Shown: positions 33,925 to 45,503 of the stretch, piece by piece | How the letters are laid out: each line of letters opens with the position of its first letter | Position numbering within the stretch: position 1 is the first letter of the stretch | Assembly: GCA_016858145.1 (NCBI GenBank) | Contig: JAEHOE010000104.1 | Location: 310,001 to 374,000 of the forward strand | Origin: Edaphochlamys debaryana | Taxonomy: Eukaryota; Chlorophyta; Chlorophyceae; Chlamydomonadales | Reading direction: 5' to 3' | Length of the DNA: 64,000 bases | Notes under the pieces: generated by a model | Told to the model about the DNA's origin: nothing | Databases searched by the model: none | The model's input: the letters and a program-made list of their open reading frames with translations, nothing else | Translations under genes and position numbers: made by a program

Positions 33925-36900
33925 GCCCCTGGTGGCCTCCTTCCCGCTGGCCTCCGCCATCACGGTGCGGACGTGCTGCGAGGACCCGCAGCTGGGGCAG
34001 CAGTTCAGGTGCGCACGTGCAGGCGGAGGTTCAGCGTGTCCTTTGTCGGGTGCACAGCAAGGGTCAGGAACAGGGTGGGATGTGGATGCCGGGGGAATTT
34101 GGGGATGTTGGAGGGCGGGGCGTGTGACCGAGTGGAGGACCCGCCGCCGCAGGGGGTGGCATGAGCCGGGGGTGGGGCGTGCAGGGCCGGCCGGCGGCTG
34201 GGTCACTCCACAACCCGTTGTTAATCCCATCCCACCGACCGCCCTTGCTCCTCAACTGCCAATCGCCAACCGCTAACCGCCAACCGCCAGCTGGATGCTG
34301 GACAAGCAGCTGCTGGACGAGCGCAGCGCCATCATGGTGTTCCTGCTGCTGGAGCGGCTGAGGGGGGAGCGCAGCCGGTACGCGCCCTGGATCAGGGCGC
34401 TGCCCGCCAGGTGAGGGGGGGTCGCGTCTTGGATCAGGATCAGGATCAAGCGATACTGGTGGGTAGGGGGTGGTAATCCCTGGATCAGGGCGCTGCCCAC
34501 CAGGTGAGGGGTGGGGGTTAAAGGGCTGCTGGTGTAAGCCTGGGAAACGTCAGGCGAGGAGGTGTTCCGACCCTATTGCAGCAACACGCGGGAGGCTGAG
34601 CGGGGGTGAGAGGGCGCTGCCCACCAGGTGAAGGGGGGGGGGAATGTCTGAGAGTGGAGTCGTGTGTGTGGGAGGGGCTGTTGTTGGGGTGGCGGGGCAG
34701 CCGGGGCTGCTGGCACGGGAGCGGGGGATGCAGCGGGGAGCCATCTGGGGCGACACGGAAAAGGTGAAGCCCCGGAGTTTCCCTCTGCCCCTCAACCCCT
34801 CACCCCCTTAACTCCTACCCCTCCCCCCAGCTTCGACGTGCCCATTGTCTTCTCCGACGCCGAGCTGGCGGAGCTGCGCGGCACCACCCTGCATCGGGCC
34901 ACGGCGGCCGTGGGGGGGCGCATGCGGGACCAGTGGGCGCGGCTGGAGGAGCCACTGGCGCAGGTGGGGAGCGGGGGGGAGGTGGGGGTGGGGGTGGGGA
35001 GGCGGAGGCTGTCGGTCGTAGAAGCCGCATCCCAGGGGCCAGGCATACGGCGCCCTTGGACCTGGGCCTTGGAGGCTTGGGAGCAGGGCCAAGCTAGCAG
35101 AGCGATAGCGCTCCTTCGACCGGGTATACGCCCCGTTGAGCTAAGCAGGTGGGGGGCGGCGCCCTGGGTGGTGGGGAGGTAGGGGCTGTCCTTTGTCGCG
35201 GCCACATCCCCGTGGTGGGGTCTTGGGTCGCCGCGCATTGGGATCTGGGCCTGCCGGCCTGGCAGCACGGCCGAGCTGGCGTAGTGGCCCTAGGTCCGGA
35301 CGGGGTCTTGGACTTTGGCAAATCGGGGAGGTGGAGGCTGTCGGTCGTAGAAGCCGCGGCCCCTTGGACCTGGGCCTTGGCGGCTTGGGAGCATCCCCGA
35401 GCTGGCATAGCGGCAGGTCCGTTGGGCGTGGCGCCGGTAGGCGCCCCAAGACCCCCCGAATGCAGGCCCATCCCCCCTCTCCGCCTACCCGGCCATCCCC
35501 CCCCTGCGTTTCGGGGGATAATGTTATGTGCCTTTCGGGTGGTGGTGTGCGGCGCGTTGCACTTGCATGCCCGAAGCACCCCAGCGACCTGCCGGTCTGT
35601 TACCTGCGACTATATAGTGCTTCGGGATAGCGTTCAGCCGCCGCTGCCTACGCCACTTTCAGCTCCAGCCTCAGCGCACGCCTCTTCCGCGGACACCCGA
35701 ACCTATCATGGACACTGTGGCGGTATGTACCTTCTCCGGCAGTCCCACTAACCATTCGACGCTCTCCCGCTTATCAGCTTCAAACACCCTCCCCTGCCCC
35801 CCCCTTCCCCCCCCCCCGCAGGTGGCCCGGGACCTGGGCCTGCGGCGGCCCACCTGGGAGGACTGGGCCTGGGCCTACTGCGTCTTCTGGAGCCGCGGGC
35901 AGAGCCTGCCGGTGCCCGAGTCGGGGTCGGGTGAGCGGGGGTGAACGTCGGGACTGGGGGGCAGGTCCTGGCAGGAGTGGTGGTGGAGTGAGGTCGGACG
36001 CTTGGACTGGGGGGTGTGGTGTGCGCGTGTGGCCGGTGTGCGAGTCGGGGTCGGGTGAGTGGGGTTTTGGGAGGTGAGGGCGAGGACAAGTCGGGGAGGG
36101 GAGTCTAAGGGGGCGTGCCCAGCGGTGGGGAGTATGTATAATAGGGCTATTGCAAGGAGCGAGTGGGGGGGGGTGACCCGGGGTGCCATGGGCGTCTGCA
36201 TGACACCCGTTCCCCTGCCCTGCCCCTCTCACAGCCTCCAGCGCCCTGGCCCAGCACTCCTCCAACGGCCCCGGCAAGGTGCGGGCCCCTGCCGGGCGGC
36301 TGTGGAGGGACCGCCCTGCGCCGCCCATCGCCATGCCGTATCGGGGGCTCAAGAAGGACGCCTTTATGCGGCTTTGCCTTGCTTGCCTTGCCCTCTAGCC
36401 ATGCGGTCAGGGTAGCCCCTCCAGCTCAACACCCAGGTCCTGCGGGCCTGCCCATGCGGACCGCCCAGCAACCAACGCCTCGTCGCCCCGCCGCTCATCG
36501 CTCTTCACCTCCCCGCGCCCTCCACCGGCCGCCCCCGCTCTCCTTTCACGCCTCCTCCTTTTCTCTCACCCAAGCAGGTCAACATCCCTTGCACCTATTT
36601 CACCCGTTCAGGTCAACATCCAGATGCTGGAGGTCCCGTGCATGCGCACCTTCTAGCAAACTCCGGCATGTCGTCCCGCCTCTCATTGCTCCTCAACCCC
36701 CCCACCCCCTTCCCTCTTTCAACCCCGCCCCCCCCCCCAGGTCAACATCCAGATGCTGGAGGGGCTGGTGCCGGGGCTGGACTTTGCCAACCACAGGGCC
36801 GCGCCCGGGCCGCAGTGCTGGTGGGAGGTGGTGGCGCCGGAGCGAGGCGCGGCAGGTGGGGGCGGGGGGGGGGGTTGGGGGTTGGGGTAGGGGGAGCTTA

Positions 36901-39900
36901 GGGCAGGGGGCGGAGGAGGAATGTCCTGGAGATAGAAATGAAGCGGGGTCGTATCTAGTGCAGAAGCCGGGAGGGGGCGTGTGGTCAAGCCGAGTGCTGC
37001 GAGAGACTACACAAAAGACCAAGGGGATTGGGGCGGGAAACCTAGGCCGCAGCGAGCGCTCTGACGGCGGCACTACTTCCGGCACCCACCACAGGCGCCT
37101 CGACCAGCGGCACCCCCCCGGCGGCGCCCGCCGTACGGCTGCAGCTGCACGGCGGCGGTGCCGTACGCCCCGGCGAGGAGCTCTTCATCTCCTACGGCGA
37201 CAAATCCAACGAGGAGCTGCTGATGCTGTACGGCTTCGCGCTGCCCCGCAACCCCCACGACCACCTCATGCTCTACTGCCCGCTGCCGCCGCAGGCAAGG
37301 GGGGAAAGGACGAGGGAGGGGGGGATTTGGGAGTGCGGGATGGGTGGTGGCGTAGGGAGGTGGGTGGAGCAGTGGTACCGTAAGGGAGTGGGGTGCCTGC
37401 TCCGCCCACTTCTGCGTCCCATTTGGGCCGGCTGTGAGGGGGCTAGGGGACGGGGCTGGGAGGGCCGTAACCAGAAGGGATTGGGGTGCCCCGTGCGCTC
37501 ACTTCTGGCGATTCTGGGGAACGAGGCCGGGCCTGTCAGGAGTGCCGCCCTACCGACCTCGTCATGAACTCCCCCTCCTCCCCTTTGCCCCCTCAGTCCG
37601 AGTGGGATGACGTCATGCACGCCCGCATGGAGCTGCTGCAGGTGGGGAGGCAGGGGGGGTGCGGAAGGGCGGGGTCGATCGATGAGGGAGAGAGAGGGGG
37701 TATCCATGGCAAGAGGCCTCCATCTAGTGGGGTGGCCGCCCTCCAGCTAGGGGGAAAGTAGGGCCACGGGAGATAGTTTGTGAGATAGAGACAGTGGATG
37801 GGGGTGGGGTGGAGGTGCGTTGGGGCTGGGCGTTGGGGGAGGTGGTTACTGCCCTTGCAGTGCACCTTGATGGGGGGGCGGTTAGTTCTGTGCTCGATCG
37901 TCTAGCCTGCTCGTCCTCTTGGCTCCTCACTCTCCTCGCCTCGCCCTCCTCCCCCCTTAGGCCTACGCTCTGCGGCCGCAGTTCTTCCTGCCCCACCCCG
38001 ATCAGGTGGGGGCGGAGGAGGCCGAAGGGGCATGGGGAGGCGTAGGCGGGAAACTGGGGACCTTGAGACGGGGCAGGGGCCAGAGTCTCGCTGGGAATTG
38101 AGGCATGGAAGGTTGTCTTAAGGGCATCTGCGTTGGTTGCCCCGTCACGGCTGTCAGCTGAGTGGGGTCACCTGCTACCCGCCCTGCAGGTGCCCGGGGC
38201 CCGGCCGGCCGCCGCCAAGCCCTCCAAGGCCAAGGCGGGGAGCGGTACGTGGCTGGACGGGCCCATTTGCCGCAAACAGAAGGCTTTGGGCTCTGCCTCC
38301 GTCCTATTCCATACCTACCGCGTCCCGTACAAAGCCACCCCGACGCCCCGCGTGCGTCAGGCCCCACCCCCTAGCCCCCATCACACCCCCGCCCCCGCCC
38401 CATCCTTGCAGCCCCCCCCCCGCCGGCGGCCCCCGACGCCCCCGTGCCCCCCCTGGTGCTCCCCGGGGAGGTGCTGGACGCGCTCGAGGTGTTTGTGCTC
38501 AACTTTCAGGAGCTGGCGGTGCGGAGCAAGGCGCTGCAGGTGGGCGGGCCTGCATGGGGCCTGGGCTGGGCCTGCGTGGGGCCTGGTGGTCGGGGCCCCA
38601 GCTTCCAGGGGCTGGCGGGCCGCGGGCGGGGTGAAGTGCTCAGGAATCCACGAGCGAGCGCGTCGGCGGCTTGGGCCTGGCACGGTCGGGCGTAAAGGCG
38701 TTAGGACACACCAGGGCTGCGCGTCCTGGCGTGGGTAGCGTGGGCTTCTGCGCACCCCTCACTTAGTTTGCTTCAACCCTCCTCCGCGCATCCCCCATCC
38801 TCCCCAGGCCAAGATGGAAGAGCGGAGGGCGGCCCGCACAGCAGGTGAGCGCTCCACCTCAGCGTTCAGCCTGCTCTCCTTCCCTTCTAGGTCTTCCCCG
38901 CCCCTCTCTACCTTCCCCAACCGCCCTCCCTTCCGCCGGACCATCAACCTCCCCAAGCAACCTCCCCCTCCCCACCTTCCCCCCACCTCTCCACCCCCCC
39001 AGGCGCCCCACTTGCCGCCATGTCCCAGCACTCCCCCGTGTTGGAGCTGGCCCCGCTGCGGTCCCGCCTGGATCGCCTGAGCCCCCCCGAGCTCAAGCAC
39101 TACCTGGCGGCCCTGGGGCTGCGCATGGCCACACTAACCACCTTCACACGGTGAAGGGGAGGAGGCAGGGCGGAGGGACGAAGTGCAGGGTTAAGAGAGG
39201 GAGGGAGGGCGGGGGCCGGGTAGGGCGGGGGAGGAGGGCGTGGAGAGGGGGCTGGGGCTGGATGGGGGCGGGGCCGGGGGCTGGAGAAGGCTGCGCGGAG
39301 AGATGGCTGGGGCTGGGGCTGCATGCGTAGGGCTGCGGTGGAGAGGCCGGGAGCGAGCTGGGAAAGGGGGCGGCGCGGACGACCTGTGGCTCGGCACGTT
39401 GCGACAAGGTGGCTCTCCCCCCGCCTGCTCCCCGCTCAGCAACAAACACCCTCGTTTCCCCCCCTCCCCCCAGGCTGCTTGAGATCAAGGTGGCGGAGCT
39501 GGAGGGCCCCGACGGCACCGGCCCCCTGGAGGCGGACGAGGCGCTGCTGGCCGGCATGGACGGCGGCGGGGAGCAGCAGGGGGGGCAGGTGGGGTGGCGA
39601 CGTGGGGCGGGGTGGGGTGTAGGGCGGGGCGGCTCTGTGACTGAACAAACGAGTAGGGCAGCTGCGCGCCTGCCTACCTGTGTTCACGGTTTCTGGATGA
39701 CCCGCTTGGTAGCCTCGAGCCGCGTCTCCTGTGGCGGACCTCTAGGGCAAGTCCGCCGATGGTCCAATCTATCCAATCTATCCAATCCTTTGCCGTCCGC
39801 CACCTTCTTGCCAACCCGCTCCCGCCCCACCTCACTTGCATGCGCCTTCCCTCGCACCCTTCCCCAACCGTCAGGGTGCGGCGGCGACATCACCGGCGAG

Positions 39901-40129
39901 CACAGACCCGGCGGCGCAGCGGCAGCGGCGGCTGCGCGCTGCGGTCTTGTACCGGCTGGGGCAGAAGGGCCTGGCGCGGGCCTGGCTGGTGCGCGCCAAG
40001 GCGGAGCTGGCCGGCCTGCTGGCACTGATGCGTGACATGCAGGCGCGGGTGGACGGCCTGGAGCGGAGCGGGGCGACGGCGGCGGCAGGAGCGGTGGCAG
40101 GAGCGGCGGCGGCGGCTGGCGGGAGGTAG
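33164..40129 (+). CDS. SET-domain protein N-lysine methyltransferase, Rubisco-LSMT-like
   Basis: Sixteen exons (33164-33571, 33770-34008, 34291-34410, 34831-34963, 35822-35930, 36235-36278, 36741-36855, 37095-37294, 37597-37641, 37961-38005, 38190-38244, 38412-38539, 38808-38844, 39003-39150, 39474-39588, 39875-40129) total 2196 bases, 731 residues. The N-terminus is Ala/Arg-rich with a weakly hydrophobic stretch, fitting an organelle transit peptide. SET motifs follow: G-A-G-L-G-L near 33785, the split-SET helical insert (S-W-M-L-D-K-Q, W-E-D-W-A-W-A-Y), D-F-A-N-H near 36785 (cofactor-site Asn-His) and ISYGDKSNEELLMLYGF near 37190. A helical C-terminal part matches the Rubisco-LSMT substrate-binding region. 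The product should transfer methyl from SAM to lysine; the substrate cannot be read from sequence. ATG 33164 is chosen because the frame upstream looks noncoding; ATG 33260 is possible. Two introns use GC donors. Confidence 0.85.
33884..33929 (+). repeat. In-frame GCC microsatellite encoding poly-alanine
   Basis: About 13 consecutive Ala codons (gccgccgcc...) lie in exon 2 of the SET gene, between the G-x-G segment and the P-L-A-S-A-I-T-V strand. It probably varies in length between strains. Confidence 0.9.
34975..35480. repeat. Three-copy tandem repeat of about 165 bp in SET intron 4
   Basis: Copies begin near 34977, 35165 and 35323. They share ggaggctgtcggtcgtagaagccgc (copies 1 and 3), cttggacctgggccttgg.ggcttgggagca, and gagctggc.tagtggc/agcgg. 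The middle copy is the most diverged. They account for most of this intron's unusual length (about 860 bases). Confidence 0.75.
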
Positions 40130-41052
40130 CCGGAGCGTGCGGCGGTGGCAGTGCGTGGCGGCGGCAGCGCAGCGGCGGCTGGCTGGGGGGACGCATCAGC
40201 GCGATGCTAGCAGTGCTGAGCGCTACAGCTAGCGGGGGGCGGCGCGCGGTAGCGGCGACTGGAGGTGGCGTTGGCGGCTCAGCGGTGAGTGGGGGGTCAC
40301 ACCGAAGTGCCGTTGGACATCGTGGTAGGGCGGCGGGGATACGAGTGCGCTCCGGATGCATGGGCTAGCTGGGCCTGCTGGTGTACACCAGGTCTGGCAG
40401 AGAGACCGTGGGCAATCATGGAAGGCGGGTCGCGTCGGCTCCTGCATTGAGTACGGCCGCATGTATGCCATGACTTCCATGACTTTTTGCATTGCGAGCC
40501 GAAGTCGGCCATGGGTTGAGCTGATATATACCCCTTCTATCGCGTACTGCGTGCAAGGATAAGAATAGAAACAGGGCACACCAACGTACCTGAGCCGCTT
40601 GATACGCTTGAGGACTTAACATACTTCAGCGGCTCGCGACTCTGGCGCTCGCGGGCTGGACCAAGCATGGGGCGAGCAGGACCTAAACGTCGCCCCAGTC
40701 AGCGCTCTCAGCAGTGTGCAGCGGTGCGCGCTGTCGCACACCCGTGCGAACGAAATGGCGCGCCCTCCGTGGACGACCTGGCCCACCGGTGCTTCCTGGA
40801 ACTCTGCCCTGTCAGACCGGTGGTAGCCCCCCCTCCCCCAACCGAGCCCCGATCCTCGCAAGGCCGCCCACCCACCTTCGTCCGGAGACAGAACAGCCAG
40901 CCCTTGACAAGGAGCCGCATCAATGATGCCCTTGCCAGCACGCTGACCCACACAGCACTCTCCATGCCTGTGGGGCCGGAGGGGCCGGCCTATAACGGGT
41001 CTTCGACCCAGGCTATGGCTTTCACCACCGGGCCCTGCTAACCTACCTGCCA
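40130..41052. other. Intergenic region downstream of the SET gene
   Basis: GC-repeat-rich just past the stop, then mixed sequence. A 124-codon forward frame (40667-41041) has no recognisable domain and is not called. No TGTAA signal was found in the first 450 bases. Confidence 0.4.
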
Positions 41053-42275
41053 ATGGCGCGCCTGTCCATCCTCCCCGCCCCCGCCCCGACTCCGCCGGCA
41101 CTGGACGACTGGGCCCTCACGCGCAAACCACTCAGCGCCGAGGCACGGGCACAAACACGCACCGAGATTGAGGCCATGCTCTCCAGCCAGATAGAGGACA
41201 TCGCAGCAGCGCTGCGGCCTGTGCGAGAGGCGGTGGACGTGGCCCTTCCCGCCCTTGAGGGCGCGACTACGCGAGCCGATGCCCGAGCCCCCATGGAGAG
41301 CCTGCGGGACACGGAGGCCATGGCGAGCGTTGACATTGCAAGCATAGCAGCCTCACTGCACGACACCCTAGGAGATGGGCGGAAGATCATGATATCCAAG
41401 TGGAGAAGGCACCGCCACCAACAGAACGGCGCATGCCAACCCGGAGCCATGTTGCCCGCAGCTGCCTCTGTACGGGCCCGGCCCAGGCCAGGCCTGGGCC
41501 CCGACACCTGTGCGAAGCCGCTTCCACGAAACACACAGCGCTGCTTGGGCCCGATGCCCAGCCGTCTACCCATCTGCCACGAATTGCCCTGCACCCATGT
41601 CCAGAGACTCCGAGTCATAGCACGCTTGCGGACACGCAGCGCGCCCTAAATCCCGTCAACGTCTTGCGCCTAGTGCTATCGCCTGCTGGTCCCCGCGGGA
41701 GTTTGTGGTGCTATGCGGACTGAAGTGTGAGTAGCAAACCATCGAGAAGCCTGGTTCAAGCCCCGAAATCAAGCCTCCCCACCTGGTCCCACCTAGGGCG
41801 CGCGATGGGCACATGCCGTAGACGCCCCAGTCTGCCTCGGCTTAGAGTGCTGAACTCCCGTGTCCTTGGCGGGCCAATACAAGAAAAGCACGGTGCAATG
41901 CGCGGGGCGTTTGTGGCGAGCACTGAAAAAGGTAGGTAGGAACCGTCACGCCCCCCACGTCGCCCCCGACTTCGCCGCCCCGCACCCAAGGCCCGGCACC
42001 CGAACCCCGCTCACCCCAGCAGAGCCCCAGCCCCATGAGACACGACGCACAGACCGCCTCTCCCCCCCCCGCCCAGCCCTTCCCGCTCCCCAGCCCCGGC
42101 GGTCAACCCACCACAGGAGCCCAGCGCTGACGACGAGATCCCCAGCACGGCCGAGGGCATCAGCGCCGAAATCGCCACCTTAAAGAGGGACATCCGCCGT
42201 GCGCTGAAGGACCTGAGGCAGAGGGGGGCAAGAGACGGGGCGAAGGGCTTTCAGCGTGTGGTGGCCGTGTATTGA
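41053..42275 (+). CDS. Unknown helical/coiled-coil protein (tentative multi-exon model)
   Basis: Three segments look coding on the plus strand. The first (41053 to about 41390) opens with ATG and is helix-rich and charged (S-A-E-A-R-A-Q-T-R-T-E-I-E-A-M-L). A second near 41855-41932 (L-A-G-Q-Y-K-K to R-A-L-K-K) ends at a good GTAGGT donor. The last (42117-42275) follows a CCACAG acceptor, encodes I-S-A-E-I-A-T-L-K-R-D-I-R-R-A-L-K-D-L, and ends in TGA. Exon joins between the first and second segments could not be fixed. No domain family is recognised; the composition suggests a coiled coil. It could instead be two genes or a partly spurious call. Confidence 0.35.
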
Positions 42276-42294
42276 CAGCACCCTTTGGGACGTT

Positions 42295-42501
42295 CATAAG
42301 GCAGCCCCTGTTCGCTCATAAGGCACGGTCCCGCCCGCGAGATTTGCGAAGTCCGCCGTGCCGCCCCTTACTTGGGGCGCTCCCTCGTGCTCTCTGGGGT
42401 CCTCCAGGGACCTTGGGGGAGCTCTGCAGGGGTTGGTGACCTTAGCCGTTCACAGTGACCCCGCCGGCTTGCCTTATGGCTGCCCTATGTGTTGCCTTAT
42501 G
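42295..42501. repeat. Paired inverted CATAAGGC doublets flanking about 145 bp
   Basis: CATAAGGC occurs at 42295 and 42317; its inverse GCCTTATG occurs at 42471 and 42494. Spacing within each pair is 22 and 23 bases, so the two pairs mirror each other. It lies just past the stop of the tentative gene ending at 42275. It could be the ends of a small mobile element or a transcribed hairpin. Confidence 0.6.
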
Positions 42502-43607
42502 ATTACCTTATAGCTCTTGGCGCTGGGGAGGGAGGGGGGGCGGCGGAAGATGCGGGCATGTGTATTGGCCATGCAGGTTGCATGGCAAGGTTGGCATTGC
42601 GAGCTCGCACTCGCAGGCTCTTATTGCCACTATTGCGCATAGCCTCACAGCCCTCTCTCGCACAGCACATTTGACTAGGACGAACCGCAACGGTTATGCG
42701 TGTCCCAGGACTCCCAGTCTGGGCGGCTCGAGGTCCTCAGCCGGGCACCGCAGTCCGCAGCAGTGTAAGGAGTCGCTCGTGTTCCTCCTCGCTCCTCACA
42801 CGGCCCACGCACCACGGCCCACGCAGTACAACGCACCCCCGGGCCCATCCTCGAAGCGGGGTCAGAAAGGTAGCGCATTGTACAGCAGCGGCTCTCTGCC
42901 GTGTGTCAAGATAGAAGAGCCCAAGAAGATACCATAACTGCACAGCACGTGATTCGTTGGCTCCTACACACTCAGGGCTGCACCCCAATCTCCCCAATCT
43001 CCTGAATCCCACACACACGAAGTACGAGAGTCGCCTCAACAGGTTGCTCCTCGTCCATTCCCAAACTTGGTCCGTGCGCCATCAGCCCGCCACAAGAAGC
43101 TCGGGGGGAAGGGGACTGCCACAAAACCGGAGACATGCGTTGAGGACCCTTGGGCGCGCCACGCCAGCCCATACACACGTGCACCGCGACCGCATGCAAC
43201 CCATCCGTCCTACACCGCAGCCCGCTCAGCCAACCCCCGCCCCCGGCCCGTAAGCTTGCGCGGCATCAGGAGGCATATGCTGGCTGCAGCCACGTCCTCC
43301 CTATCCTCCTCCGCCCGCCTAGGGGCCCCTTATCTACATGCATGACCAGCCCACCGTGCACCGCCGCCGCCAAAACTTCTGAGCTGCCGTGTTCCCCGGC
43401 CCCAGTGGCGCAGCAGATGGCCACCTTGCGCCAGCGCGGTGGCGCTCACATCCCCGGCTCCGCCAGGGGTACCGAAGCTGCCTCCGTTGGAGGAAGCCCC
43501 CCGGGCCCGCCATGCACTCCATCACCCACAGCCTCGCGACGTCGCCCGCGCCCATGCCCTTCCGACCCCCGGGGCCGCCCCGCCTGTTGCAGCCGACCGA
43601 AGTGCCC
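42502..43607. other. Unassigned region
   Basis: Mixed-composition DNA with several short open frames on both strands and none with a recognisable domain or consistent splice sites. A possible minus-strand continuation of the exon at 43608-43870 (I-E-L-E-G-T-S-V-G) lies at its right edge. Confidence 0.3.
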
Positions 43608-43870
43608 TCAAGTTCGATACCGTACGCACTCCCGGCCGCCCACAGCAGCCATGCAGCCCGCCTCAGCACAGCCCAGTTCCCTGCAGCCCTGCGCCCAGCT
43701 GGGGGGCGCCAGCCCGGACGTGCGGCACAGCAGCTCAATGCCCTGCTCTTGGTCATCCTCCACGTACAGAAGCTCCAGCCGCCGCGCCAGCTGCAGGCTG
43801 ATGGCTCGAGCCCTTTGGCCTCCCTGGCATCTGGGCCCAGTTCTCGGTGTCCTGGGCAGCAGGATTACCT
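43608..43870 (-). CDS. Possible orphan exon, function unknown
   Basis: After a minus-strand CCCCGCAG acceptor at about 43871-43878 comes a frame with protein-like character: S-L-Q-L-A-R-R-L-E-L-L-Y-V-E-D-D-Q-E-Q-G, then L-A-P-P-S-W-A-Q. It lies downstream of the heptad-array gene on the same strand and could be an alternative 3' exon of that gene or part of another. No family is recognised. Confidence 0.3.
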
Positions 43871-44081
43871 GCGGGGCAAGGGAAGGACAAGTCTTCGAGA
43901 GCCGCGAAGGCTGCCGTAGCTGGCCATGCAAACCCGGGCCTGGGTAGGCATGGGGCACGTAGTCCGAACGCATCGCCTACTGTCGCTGCGGGGCGCGGCA
44001 TGCGCCTGCCGCTGTAAGGAGCTCCCAAGCTATGCAGGCGAGAGCGGGAGCCCCGTGTAATTGCGCCCGTGCATTGCACAC

Positions 44082-45084
44082 TCACATTCGCACTCCAATT
44101 CGCACTCCAATGAACTTTCCGAACGCCGCGTGGCGCTCCTCCACGTTCTGGCCCGCGAACGGCTGGTTGTAGAAGACCTGGGACACAGCCGCGGGATGCA
44201 GGAACAGTCGCCTGTGCCACTCGTGGCCGCATGCCATTGCATGGCAAGCCTCTCAAGTGCTGCTAGCCCCCAAGCAGGCCGCACCTCCAGCGCGTTGAGC
44301 TGCGCCGTGGTCAGCTGCGACGCCTCGGCGGGCGTGTTGGGGAACGGCACGCCCTGCCCCGGCAGCGTGCCCACCGGGTGCGGGCCGCCCGCCGCCACCA
44401 CTCGCAGCTTCATGAGCTCCTCGCCGGGCCGCGCGCCCGAGTTGTACACGACAGCGCGGTCGTTCTCGATCTTGTGGTCCATGACCGCCATCTGGTTGGT
44501 GAGGGCCCCGACCTGGTTGTTGAGGGCCCCGATCTGGTTGTTGAGGGCCCCGACCTGGTTGGTGAGGGCCCCGACCTGGTTGGTGAGGGCGCCTACCTGG
44601 TTGGTGAGGGCCCCGACCTGGTTGGTGAGGGCCCCTACCTGGTTGGTGAGGGCCCCGATCTGGTTGCCGATGACCACCCGCTGGTTGAACAGGCCCTGCA
44701 GAAGCGCCTGCGTGCCACCGGCCACGGCGAATCCTGCGAGAGGAGCGGCCAAAGAAGGTGTTCAAGCGAAGTAGAGGAGGTTGCTGTCTGGGAGGAGAGC
44801 AGGGGGGGCCGATCAGGACGCGAGCCTGCGCAACCTGCACTCGGTCGCCCCGAGCGGGGAGGCCGATGCGGGGGACAGAACGCACCTCCGTAGCCCGCGA
44901 CAGACTTTGAGTCCGCGACCTTGGCATCCGCCACCGCCACGTCCGGAGCACCGGAAGCGACAAGCACTCTAACTATTTGGTCCCGGACGACCACATCGCG
45001 TGCGGTAACCTGCTGGGAGGTTTGCACTGCTGGCGCATGGAGCTGTGGCGCAGCTGCCCCAGCCTGCAAAAAGGGCTGGGCCAT
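44082..45084 (-). CDS. Small protein with a QVGALTN heptad array, function unknown
   Basis: Three exons (44886-45084, 44285-44733, 44082-44177) total 744 bases, 247 residues, with clean GT-AG joins (phase 1, phase 0). Residues about 80-140 form a run of eight to nine near-identical heptads of the form (Q-V/I-G-A-L-T/N-N), a periodicity expected of a coiled-coil stalk. The C-terminal part has F-P-N-T-x-A-E, L-T-T-A-Q-L-N-A-L-E and F-Y-N-Q-P-F-A-G-Q-N-V-E-E-R. This layout (heptads, then a short F-P-x-T...Q-L-x-A-L domain ending V-E-x-R-x-x-A) resembles uncharacterised fungal and algal proteins sometimes linked to the Mug135-like C-terminal family; that link is from memory. No signal peptide. 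Confidence 0.75.
44500..44664 (-). repeat. Coding 21-bp minisatellite
   Basis: The plus strand repeats ctggttggtgagggccccgac with small changes (ttgttgaggg in three copies) about eight times. It encodes the seven-residue array of the gene at 44082-45084 and is in frame throughout. Confidence 0.92.
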
Positions 45085-45503
45085 TGATGGGCCTCTGCAC
45101 TCTCGCTGGTCGAGCTGGTTGAGCTGGTTCGCTCAGCACAAATCGTCGGGGGGAGCTGTGGCGGAGTGTTGCGGTGAGCGCTGTAAGCGCAAATCTTCTG
45201 GACGCGGCACGCTGGACGGGGGACGCGGGACGCTGACGAAGGCCAACGCTGGAATGCTCGGCGAAGCACGGCGGGATTGGCTTCACACACGGTCCCACGC
45301 CAAATCGCCACGCCAGCGCCCAACTCGCTGCGCAGCAGATGCCCTACATCAAGGGCTACTCGTAGCTGCCCTCAAATCCACCAGAACCGCAAGCGGGCTC
45401 GCCCGGACACTTTGCCAACCATCGCGCTCGCGCGCAAGCACCGAGCCGCCGCACCAAGCCCACACGGCTCTGCTATGCTCCTAGGCGCTTCTAGGTAGCG
45501 GCC
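45085..45503. other. Intergenic, between divergent start codons
   Basis: About 420 bases between the minus-strand heptad gene and the plus-strand ATG at 45504. Promoters for both should be here; no specific element was identified. Confidence 0.4.

Noticed and set aside
40667..41041. A 124-codon forward open frame upstream of the tentative coiled-coil gene.
   Set aside because: Low-complexity composition, no domain and no supported join to the next exon.
43150..43947. A 265-codon forward open frame.
   Set aside because: It is Pro/Ser/Ala-rich without domains, and the minus strand has a better candidate exon in the same place.
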